From NCBI RefSeq assembly GCF_026625785.1, contig NZ_CP113063.1:5022001-5086000 (forward strand): 64,000 nt of DNA, given 5' to 3'. The notes beneath the pieces were generated by a model. The model saw only the letters and a program-made list of their open reading frames with translations. It was not told the origin of the DNA and did not search any database. The translations under genes were made by a program, and so were the position numbers. Origin of the DNA: Gordonia sp. SL306 (lineage in GTDB: Bacteria > Actinomycetota > Actinomycetes > Mycobacteriales > Mycobacteriaceae). Numbering within the stretch: the stretch's first letter is position 1; each line of letters starts with the position of its first letter. This document shows positions 43,795 through 51,365 of this stretch, piece by piece.

Positions 43795-45665
43795 CGGCCC
43801 GGCCAGGGTGCGAACGGATTGTCGACACCCGCGAGAACCGGTGCCAGGGTGGGGAAGTGGCGCAGCAAGACCGACCGCATCGAATTGTCGCGCACCCAGG
43901 CCATCCCCACCTCGGTGTAGATCTCCTGACGAAAGTCGGTGGTGAAGAAGCGGTCGCTGGACAACCGCCGGGACGCCATCAGCACGAACACCCGAAAGGC
44001 GGTGTCACTGAAGCCGAATCCGGGGGGCTTGCGTTCCGCGTGCAGGCCGACCATCAGGTCGAGGTTGTCGATGTCACCATAGATGTCCTCGAGTTCTTCG
44101 GCCCACTCGGCGTTGTCGGTCAGAGCGGCGAACGAGGCGACGCGAGGGAGACGGAACAGACGGCGGAACTCGTTGTAGCGAGGCACCCCTCGTTCTCGAT
44201 CCCGCAGGATGTCGACAGTCGCCAGGTCGATCGGCCGTCCATCCGGCCGGGCGAGCTCCTGCAGCGCGGCAGGGTAGTTGTGCAGGGTGAGTTCACCGGC
44301 TTTCGCACGGCCGAAGGAATAGAAGAGATCCGGCATCGAGGTCTCGGCGAGACGATCGCGGACATGATCCGCGAGCAGTTCGTCCAACGTGTGAACCGCT
44401 TGCGGGCGGTTGCCGTCGATGTCGCGGATCTTCAGCTCGTCGGGGAGCAGGGAGTGCATGCGGTAGACCGCGACGAACTCCTCGGTCAACGAGTACGGGA
44501 CGCCGTGGTGGTTGGTCGTGCTGCCGGGGATACCGCACAACACCTCGCTCTCGGCCACCCTGCCGAACCTGCGGGCGAACCGCTCGCCGAGCAGTCCGAA
44601 CCAGTTGCCGCGCATCGCGGAAACCGTCGTCGGGTGCGCGATGATCGCGGGAGTCCAGTCGATGGTGTGGATCTTGGCCATCAGGGCCGTGTTGACCAGC
44701 CGCGCGGTGTCGTAGAGCTGCTGATCGGTCATGAACGGATAGGCAGCAGCCAGCCGCCGGCAGATCGCGTTGTGTTCGCGCAGGAACAACGAATGCAGCA
44801 GGGCCAGGCCGACCCAGAAGTTCGCCACCGGCCCGTTGGGATCGAGCAGGGTGTCGGCCTCGGCGGGCGGGAGTCCGTTCTCCGCCAGGAGGATCTGCCC
44901 CCGATCGCCTGATCGGATCGCGTCCGCATAATCCTGTTGGCTTCCGTAGATTTGCGAGCCGTCCCACCAGTGGGTGTCGCGGTTCGCAAAGGTCGGTGGG
45001 GCATCTGGGTCCGCACCGGGGGCGAGCGTCGACCGATGGACGCTCATGGGACGGTGCTCTTCGGGCCAGTCATCCGAGGCGGGCAGGGGGATCTCCCGGC
45101 AGGGCGTCTGCTCGTCGTCCGGGTGACTGAACCAGTCGTGCACCTCGAACTGAATCCATGCCGCGGCAAGGAGGTTCAGCGAATCAACCGGCCGGAACTC
45201 GTCGCGGGTGAACAGGCGCTGACTGATCTCCCGCGGATTCGGGTCCAGGAGTCGCGCGGGGTCGGGAGACGAGTTCGCCGGGGGCACGTTGCGCCCGAAT
45301 CTGCTCGACGCCGCCCCCATCAGCGGTGCGTCGAGGTCGTTGTGGGTCCCGCCGGGCAGGCGGGCGCGCAGCGCTCGGGAATCCCAGTGCGGTTGCCGCT
45401 CGTCGGGATCACGGCCGCTGTCATACAGGTTCAGGGCACGCAGTTGGCTGCGGAGGCCGACGAGGACGGCCAGGCCGACCGGGCGCCACAGGGTCGGCCA
45501 TCCGGCTGCTCGATCCACCACTTCGGCGGCACGGGCGAGGTTTCGGGTGATCGGACCTCGCCGGTCCGGTGACGGTTCTCGATCTGCACCACTCGACGCC
45601 ATCAACAGCGCCAACCACACCCACCGGGGCACGCCCACCTCCGCTTCGCGTCGCGACCACAACAT
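43791..45665 (-). CDS. Animal-type haem peroxidase, alpha-dioxygenase/cyclooxygenase-like
   Basis: The product is 624 aa. The distal haem His is H176 in AAAWIQFEVHDWFSHPDD. The proximal region EEFVAVYRMHSLLPDEL has Tyr401 three residues before His404. That Y-x-x-H spacing is the one in cyclooxygenase (Tyr385/His388) and plant alpha-dioxygenase, and it is absent in plain peroxidases such as myeloperoxidase. WWDGSQIYGS and LREHNAICRRL are family landmarks. The first ~70 residues are hydrophobic-helical (WVWLALLMASSG) and may anchor it. Fatty-acid oxygenation is therefore the best prediction. It is the first gene of the cluster. Confidence 0.85.
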   Translation of the reverse strand: MLWSRREAEVGVPRWVWLALLMASSGADREPSPDRRGPITRNLARAAEVVDRAAGWPTLWRPVGLAVLVGLRSQLRALNLYDSGRDPDERQPHWDSRALRARLPGGTHNDLDAPLMGAASSRFGRNVPPANSSPDPARLLDPNPREISQRLFTRDEFRPVDSLNLLAAAWIQFEVHDWFSHPDDEQTPCREIPLPASDDWPEEHRPMSVHRSTLAPGADPDAPPTFANRDTHWWDGSQIYGSQQDYADAIRSGDRGQILLAENGLPPAEADTLLDPNGPVANFWVGLALLHSLFLREHNAICRRLAAAYPFMTDQQLYDTARLVNTALMAKIHTIDWTPAIIAHPTTVSAMRGNWFGLLGERFARRFGRVAESEVLCGIPGSTTNHHGVPYSLTEEFVAVYRMHSLLPDELKIRDIDGNRPQAVHTLDELLADHVRDRLAETSMPDLFYSFGRAKAGELTLHNYPAALQELARPDGRPIDLATVDILRDRERGVPRYNEFRRLFRLPRVASFAALTDNAEWAEELEDIYGDIDNLDLMVGLHAERKPPGFGFSDTAFRVFVLMASRRLSSDRFFTTDFRQEIYTEVGMAWVRDNSMRSVLLRHFPTLAPVLAGVDNPFAPWPGR

Positions 45666-45682
45666 CCGGACACCCGGAATGT
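45661..45682. promoter_or_regulatory. Near-palindrome at the start of the dioxygenase operon
   Basis: AACATCCGG and CCGGAATGTT pair around ACAC with one bulged base, overlapping the ATG of the dioxygenase gene. Position suggests a repressor or ribosome-access site. Confidence 0.3.
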
Positions 45683-45912
45683 TCTGCGACCAGTATGTGG
45701 TCCGATCACGAACTCGGCATGAGTAATCGACTACTCGTTGCCGACGACAGGGCGACCCGGGGGAGCGGCGCGACCACTGAGGAGGCGGGCGTTTCGGTAC
45801 CTGAAATCAGGTAGTCGCCTACTCGCGTCGGCCGCGATCAGGGCAGACAGGATGGTCACGTGCCCGGGTCGATCATCACCCGTCGCGCTTCTGGCAGAGA
45901 AAGGCGGCAGGT
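45666..45912. other. Divergent intergenic region (247 bp) of the dioxygenase operon
   Basis: No gene seen. It contains a near-palindrome at 45661-45682, GACCA-GTATG-TGGTC around 45690, the perfect 7-2-7 palindrome at 45797, and GTAG-TCGC-CTAC right after it. Confidence 0.6.
45797..45812. promoter_or_regulatory. Perfect 7-2-7 palindrome, candidate NarL/LuxR-type operator
   Basis: TACCTGA-AA-TCAGGTA is a perfect 16-bp palindrome in the control region between the dioxygenase operon and the CYTH-like gene. NarL-family HTH proteins bind inverted heptamers with this 7-2-7 spacing, and the operon encodes such an HTH. Confidence 0.55.
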
Positions 45913-46647
45913 GTGATCACACCGATCGACATCAAGGTGAACCTCGACGACCCATCTCCGGCACTATCCGCGCTGGACCTGACACATCAACAGGGCCGGC
46001 ATCGCGAGATCTGGTTCGCCGAGGTCCGCCCAGGGGTCACAGAGTCGCCGTTTCCGCTGCTCAGCAACCATCTGATCATCCGTATCCGCAGCGGCGATGT
46101 CGATGACCTGACCGTGAAGCTACGGCCGTGCCGTCAGGATCAGCTCGCCGAACCCTGGACCCACCCCTTCCACACCGACGCGGTGAGCTACCGCCTGGGC
46201 TGGGACTGGAGCGGAACACACCGCGTGCTCACGGCATCAGCGGTCTGCGGACGGTCGCCGGGATCACTCGCCGCCGAGATGGCCGACGGAACGGACCCGT
46301 TGTCGGTGCTCGACCCTGCACAGCGTCAATTCGTCGTCACCTGTACACCCGTCGGGGTGCCCATCGACCATCTACGGGCGTTGGGGCCGATCTCATCGAC
46401 CACCTGGTCGGACATCACCATCGACCAATGCACGGTGGACATCGAGAGGTGGACCGTCGGCGACGTCGATCTCCTCGAACTGTGCGAACAGATCCATCCG
46501 CACGACGGCGAGAGCCTCGACGAGTTCGAGGCCCGCGCCGCCGCACGACAACAGTCCCTGGAACGTTCGATCCGCAGACGCGGCCTTGAGCCTGCCGACA
46601 CCGGGGCGAAGACCGAACGAGTGCTCACCAGCCTCACTCGTGCGTGA
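45913..46647 (+). CDS. CYTH-like domain hypothetical protein
   Basis: The product is 244 aa with a GTG start. The pattern REIWFAEVRPG, LIIRIRSGDVDDLTVKLRPC and a later WTVGDVDLLELCEQIHPHD resembles the β-strand/charge pattern of CYTH (adenylate cyclase IV/thiamine triphosphatase) proteins. The exact ExExK motif is not evident, so activity is uncertain. A helical C-terminus (EFEARAAARQQSLERSIRRR) follows. It is divergent from the dioxygenase operon and convergent with the catalase gene. Confidence 0.5.
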   Translation: MITPIDIKVNLDDPSPALSALDLTHQQGRHREIWFAEVRPGVTESPFPLLSNHLIIRIRSGDVDDLTVKLRPCRQDQLAEPWTHPFHTDAVSYRLGWDWSGTHRVLTASAVCGRSPGSLAAEMADGTDPLSVLDPAQRQFVVTCTPVGVPIDHLRALGPISSTTWSDITIDQCTVDIERWTVGDVDLLELCEQIHPHDGESLDEFEARAAARQQSLERSIRRRGLEPADTGAKTERVLTSLTRA

Positions 46648-46682
46648 CGTGTGACCCGGCTCGTGTTCGGTCGGCCATTTGA

Positions 46683-48212
46683 TCAGCCCGCGCGCACCTT
46701 CTCCTGCATCGACGTGCGCGCCGGATTGCCCTGCTCATCGACCTTCGGGTCCGGTTCGTCGCGCTTCTCGGTCACGCCCGACTTGATCCGCGCACCGATG
46801 TCGGGGTCGACCCGCGACCAGTACTCGAACGCCCGTTCCAAGACCGGTTCGGAGACGCCGTTGAGCAGGTGCCCGACCACGTTGTCGACGAACCGCTCGC
46901 GGGCAGCGTCGTCGAACACCTCACGGACCATCGTGCCCGCCTGACCCCAGTCGTCGTCCTCCGGGTGGTCGACATATGCACTCCGGACGATCTCGCCGTC
47001 GGCGGCCCACTGGGGTTCTGGTTGCCCCGGATAGACGGCGGCCGGGCCACCCTTGGAATTCGGTGCGTAGACGGGGTCGGTCACCGGGCTGATCCGCATG
47101 TGGCCGTCCTTGGTGTAACTGTGCACAGCATTGCGCGGAGCGTTGACCGGGATCTCCTTGTAATTGCCACCCAACCGCGCCCGGTGGGCATCTGCATAGG
47201 AGAACACCCGTCCGAGCAGCATCCGGTCCGGGCTGAACCCGATACCGGGGACCACGTTGTTGGGTTCGAACGCCGCCTGCTCGATCTGCGCATGATTGTC
47301 GGTCGGATTGGTGTGCAGGGTCATCTTCCCGACCTCGTGCAGCGGATAGTCGCCGTGCGGCCACACCTTGGTCAGGTCGAACGGATTGAACCGATAACCG
47401 ACCGCGTCGTCATACGGCATGAGTTGCACCTTGAGCGTCCAGCTCGGGTGATTGCCGCCGGCGATCGACTCGAAGAGGTCGCGGGTGTGGAAATCGGTGT
47501 CGGCTGCCGCCATCTGGTCGGCTTCGTGCTGCGTGAAGCACTCGACGCCCTGATCGGTGATGAAGTGGTATTTCACCCAATGTTTGACGCCCTGGGCGTT
47601 GACCCAGAGATATGTGTGCGAGGTGTAGCCGTTCATGTGCCGCCACGTCTTCGGGATTCCGCGATCGCCCATCAGCCAGGTGACCTGGTGGGCGCTCTCC
47701 GGTGAGAGGGTCCAGAAGTCCCACTGCATGTCGTGGTCACGAAGGTTGTTGTCGGCACGCCGTTTCTGCGAACGGATGAAGTGCTGGAACTTCATCGGGT
47801 CCTTGACGAAGAAGACCGGCGTGTTGTTGCCGACCATGTCGTAGATGCCCTCGTCCGTATAGAACTTCAGGGCGAACCCACGGGGATCGCGCCAGGTGTC
47901 CGGGCTGCCCCGCTCACCGGCCACGGTGGAGAACCGCGCCATCATCTCCGTCTTGACGCCCGGCTGGAACAACGCGGCACTCGTGAACTCCGAGACATCC
48001 TCGGTGGTCTCGAACGTGCCGAAGGCGCCACTACCCTTGGCATGTGGCTGCCGCTCCGGGATTCGCTCGCGGTTGAACTGCGCCATCTGCTCGATCAGGT
48101 AGTGATCGTGCAAGACGATGGGACCGCCTGCCCCGACGGTGAGCGAATGCTCATCGCTCCCGGCCGGCGCCCCCGAATCACGCGTCGTGTACACGGAATT
48201 TTTGTCGGACAT
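46683..48212 (-). CDS. katA: Monofunctional haem catalase (KatA type)
   Basis: The product is 509 aa. The distal His57 is in [19 protein letters not shown]. The distal Asn lies in the [16 protein letters not shown] stretch. The proximal Tyr339 and Arg335 are in [20 protein letters not shown]. Length is that of small-subunit (clade 3) catalases. It decomposes H2O2 in the cytoplasm. GGAGG lies 4-5 nt before the ATG. It is separate from the catalase-fold protein at 42661 and is not part of that operon. Confidence 0.95.
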   Translation of the reverse strand: MSDKNSVYTTRDSGAPAGSDEHSLTVGAGGPIVLHDHYLIEQMAQFNRERIPERQPHAKGSGAFGTFETTEDVSEFTSAALFQPGVKTEMMARFSTVAGERGSPDTWRDPRGFALKFYTDEGIYDMVGNNTPVFFVKDPMKFQHFIRSQKRRADNNLRDHDMQWDFWTLSPESAHQVTWLMGDRGIPKTWRHMNGYTSHTYLWVNAQGVKHWVKYHFITDQGVECFTQHEADQMAAADTDFHTRDLFESIAGGNHPSWTLKVQLMPYDDAVGYRFNPFDLTKVWPHGDYPLHEVGKMTLHTNPTDNHAQIEQAAFEPNNVVPGIGFSPDRMLLGRVFSYADAHRARLGGNYKEIPVNAPRNAVHSYTKDGHMRISPVTDPVYAPNSKGGPAAVYPGQPEPQWAADGEIVRSAYVDHPEDDDWGQAGTMVREVFDDAARERFVDNVVGHLLNGVSEPVLERAFEYWSRVDPDIGARIKSGVTEKRDEPDPKVDEQGNPARTSMQEKVRAG

Positions 48213-48419
48213 GTCGCCTCCGAAAAGGTCGATCCGTTATGGGCTGTGGTACCCGAACTGCTTCAGGTCCTGCGGCGAGCCTACGCCGGTCGGGCGTAAC
48301 AGGAAGGCGAATCGCGTCGTGGAACTCTCGTGGGCGAGCATGAATCATTGCTGCACAGCACTATTCGGGATATCTATGAATCAGGCGACCATCGCGTGGG
48401 CGTCCATCGCCGCAGTTGT

Positions 48420-49421
48420 CTACCCGGCGGCGGTGCGGAGTTTCTCGAGCAAGGGACCGGCTGCCTGCGCCAAGAAGGCGTCCTGCGACGCTCCGCCGAT
48501 CTGGACGAGTGCGATATCGGTGAAACCGGCTTCCCGGTATGGCCGGACGGCGTCGACGATGGCATCGAGATCGGGCCCGCAAGGGATCGAATCCGCGACG
48601 TTCTCGGGAGTCACGAACTGGGTGGCCGCGGCGAACCCGGCAGTGGTGGGGAGATCGGCATTGACCTCCCAGCCACCGCTGAACCATCTGAACTGGTCGT
48701 GGGCGCGGGCGACCGCTGCATCACGGTCGGAGTCCCAGCAGATGGGGATCTGACCGATCGCCCGGCTCTCGGCACCTGTGTCCGGGGATTCGTATCGGTT
48801 CCACTGCTCGACGATGCCGGCGTCGGGTTCGACGGCGATGAGATGGTCGGCCAGCGGGCGGAACTCGCCGATTCCACGCTCCCCGGACACCGCGACGCCG
48901 ATCGGCACCCGGTCGTCCGGAAGATCCCAGATCCGCGCCGAATCGACCTGGAAATACTCTCCACGAAAATCGACGAGTCCGCCGTCGTGCAGGTCCCGAA
49001 TGATCTCGATGGCCTCGACCAGCATGGACTGTCGATCGGCGATACCCGGCCACCCCGTGCCGACGACGTGTTCGTTCAGGTTTTCCCCGCTTCCCAGCCC
49101 CAGGGTGAAGCGTCCGTCGGCGAGAATCTGCAGAGTGGCAGACTTCTGCGCGATGATCGCCGGGTGATAGCGGATGGTCGGGCACGTCACGTAGGTCATC
49201 AATCCGACTCTTTCGGTCGCGTGGGCGACCGCGCCGAGCACACTCCACGCGTACGGCGCGTGGCCCTGAGACGACAACCAGGGAAAGAAGTGATCGCTCG
49301 ACACCTCGAAATCGAATCCGACACGCTCTGCGTCGATCGCGTACCGAACGAGGTCCTTGGGTCCTGCCTGCTCGGTCATCAAGGTGTATCCGAATTGTGT
49401 TGCCGAAGGCGTAGCGGTCAC
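48420..49421 (-). CDS. LLM-class F420-dependent oxidoreductase (TIGR03557 type)
   Basis: The product is 333 aa. The N-terminal FGYTLMTEQAGPKDLVRYA, FEVSSDHFFPWLSSQGHAPYAWSV and RFTLGLGSGENLNEHVVG are hallmarks of the F420-dependent glucose-6-phosphate-dehydrogenase-like group. The GTG at 49421 is chosen because AAGGAG lies 7 nt upstream. The ATG at 49439 would overlap that ribosome site. Substrate unknown. Confidence 0.87.
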   Translation of the reverse strand: MTATPSATQFGYTLMTEQAGPKDLVRYAIDAERVGFDFEVSSDHFFPWLSSQGHAPYAWSVLGAVAHATERVGLMTYVTCPTIRYHPAIIAQKSATLQILADGRFTLGLGSGENLNEHVVGTGWPGIADRQSMLVEAIEIIRDLHDGGLVDFRGEYFQVDSARIWDLPDDRVPIGVAVSGERGIGEFRPLADHLIAVEPDAGIVEQWNRYESPDTGAESRAIGQIPICWDSDRDAAVARAHDQFRWFSGGWEVNADLPTTAGFAAATQFVTPENVADSIPCGPDLDAIVDAVRPYREAGFTDIALVQIGGASQDAFLAQAAGPLLEKLRTAAG

Positions 49422-49510
49422 GGTCTCGCTCCTTTGCATGGGCGGTTGTCCGGGATTCCTGAGACTCTGGACGACGAGTACGTGATCGGCGGCCAAACCA
49501 GGAGGCTCAC

Positions 49511-50197
49511 ATGGACGGTTCGGACACTGCTTCACCGATCGGCACCGGTGCCACTGTCGACACCGTGCTACTCGATGTCGACGGTACCCTCGTCGATTCG
49601 ACATATCTGCATGCTCTGGCATGGATGCGGGCCTTCGCCGCCCACCACCTCGTGCCGCCCTGGTGGCGGGTGCATCGCACCATCGGCATGGGCGGCGACC
49701 TCCTGGTTGGGGAGGTCTGCGGTGATGAGGTGGAGCACCGCCTCGGCAGCGCTCTGCGCGCGGAATGGGCCGACAGATATCGCGAGTTGTTGCCCGAGGT
49801 CCGGCCACTTCCGGGGGCCCGACAACTGGTCCACGCGCTCACCGACCGTGGCCTCAAGGTGGCCTTGGCCTCGTCGGGCGCCGCCGAGTTCACCGATGCC
49901 GCGATCGATTCCCTCGGTATGACCCGCGGCGAGTTCGCGGCGGTGACGTCGGCCGAGGACGTGGACAATTCGAAGCCCGAGCCCGACATCCTCGCCACCG
50001 CACTCGAACGCGCCGACGGTCGTCACGCTGTGGTCGTCGGGGACACGATCTGGGACATCGAGTCGGCACGCCGTCTGCAGGCGGGTTGCGTGGCGGTCCG
50101 CACCGGGGGGTTCGCCGAGTCGGAGCTGACCGACGCCGGCGCGATGCTGGTCGTCGATTCGATCGGCACCCTCGCTGAACAGGGTTGGACCCCTTGA
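49511..50197 (+). CDS. HAD-superfamily phosphatase
   Basis: The product is 228 aa. The catalytic aspartates are D22 and D24 (VLLDVDGTLVDS). The helical cap follows, then motif II (VALASSGA), Lys in DNSKPEPDILATAL, and motif IV (VVVGDTIWDIESARRLQ). It fits the phosphoglycolate-phosphatase/β-phosphoglucomutase subfamily. Substrate unknown. It is a free-standing gene with AraC-type regulator gene 140 bp downstream. Confidence 0.88.
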   Translation: MDGSDTASPIGTGATVDTVLLDVDGTLVDSTYLHALAWMRAFAAHHLVPPWWRVHRTIGMGGDLLVGEVCGDEVEHRLGSALRAEWADRYRELLPEVRPLPGARQLVHALTDRGLKVALASSGAAEFTDAAIDSLGMTRGEFAAVTSAEDVDNSKPEPDILATALERADGRHAVVVGDTIWDIESARRLQAGCVAVRTGGFAESELTDAGAMLVVDSIGTLAEQGWTP

Positions 50198-50337
50198 CAA
50201 CTCGTGTCGGGACGTAGCGTACGGATCGTATGTCCGGCTGTCGTCCCTGATACGGCGTACTGCGCCGGTGTCGGAGGGCAGATCACGCGCACCGGCGGTG
50301 GTGGGCAATCACGGCCCGACGTGGCACGATCACATAC

Positions 50338-50787
50338 GTGACCAGCACGTCCTCTGATGATCAGCGACTGCAAGACCTCGCCCGCCTCCGCCGGGTCCGC
50401 GATCGCATCGATCGGGAGTATGCGCAGCCATTGAACGTGGAATCGCTCGCACGCGGAGCGCATATGTCTGCCGGGCACCTCAGCCGAGAGTTCCGCCGGG
50501 TGTACGGCGAGTCCCCCTACTCGTACCTGATGACCCGGCGGATCGAACGAGCGATGGCGCTGCTACGCCGAGGCGACCTCAGTGTCACCGAGGTCTGCTT
50601 CGCGGTCGGATGTTCGTCGCTCGGAACCTTCAGCACGCGCTTCACCGAACTGGTGGGGCGCACGCCCAGCGCCTACAAGCGTCACGACGGAGACGCCATC
50701 GACGGCATACCGGCGTGCCTGGCGAAACAGGTCACGAGACCGATCAGGAATCGAGAAGCGCAGGGCACGCAGTCGCGCTTACGGTGA
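50338..50787 (+). CDS. AraC-family HTH regulator (short)
   Basis: The product is 149 aa with a GTG start. Both HTH motifs of the AraC DNA-binding domain are present (NVESLARGAHMSAGHLSREF; SVTEVCFAVGCSSLGTFSTRF), ending in LVGRTPSAYKRH. There is no sensory domain, which makes it a MarA/SoxS-like short regulator. It ends 5 bp before the VOC gene and likely governs the VOC-UvrA2 block. Confidence 0.9.
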   Translation: MTSTSSDDQRLQDLARLRRVRDRIDREYAQPLNVESLARGAHMSAGHLSREFRRVYGESPYSYLMTRRIERAMALLRRGDLSVTEVCFAVGCSSLGTFSTRFTELVGRTPSAYKRHDGDAIDGIPACLAKQVTRPIRNREAQGTQSRLR

Positions 50788-50792
50788 GTCCC

Positions 50793-51203
50793 ATGAACAT
50801 CACCATTCAGTACACCTTCCTGCCCCAGACCGATCCCGACGCGACGTTGGCCTTCTATCGGGACACGCTCGGCTTCGAACTCCGTAAGGATGTCGGCTAC
50901 GAGGGCATGCGGTGGCTCACCGTCGGGCCGCCGAATCAGCCGGGCACATCGATCGTGCTCCATCCGCCCGCCGCGGACCCGGGCATCAGCGAAGAGGAGC
51001 GCCAGACGATCCTGGAACTGATCGCCAAGGGCAGCTATGGCGCGGTCACGTTGGCCACCGACGATCTCGACGGACTGTTCGAGCGGCTCGAGGCCAGCGG
51101 CGCCGAGGTCATCCAGGAACCGATGCAACAGCCATATGGTGTGCGCGACTGCGCATTCCGAGATCCATCCGGCAATCTGATCAGGATCGACGAGATCAGC
51201 TGA
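50793..51203 (+). CDS. VOC-family (glyoxalase/antibiotic-resistance-like) protein
   Basis: The product is 136 aa. ATG 50793. The VOC pattern is FLPQTDPDATLAFYRDTLGFEL, VTLATDDLDGLFERLEASG and CAFRDPSGNLIRIDEIS. An E-x-I metal residue ends the fold. Members bind or inactivate toxic organics. It sits between an AraC regulator and a UvrA-like ATPase, which together look like a self-protection module. Confidence 0.85.
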   Translation: MNITIQYTFLPQTDPDATLAFYRDTLGFELRKDVGYEGMRWLTVGPPNQPGTSIVLHPPAADPGISEEERQTILELIAKGSYGAVTLATDDLDGLFERLEASGAEVIQEPMQQPYGVRDCAFRDPSGNLIRIDEIS

Positions 51204-51365
51204 TCGGCGGCGATCCGATGTGCAGATACCGCGAGGGACGCCTGACCGTCGACGAATTCGGGACATTGGTCCCGACATACCCGACAAATCGCGCCGGCAT
51301 GGTTGGATCGACGCCGAACCCGTCACCCGCAGACGTCCAGACCGCAGCGACCAGATGGAGGCACG

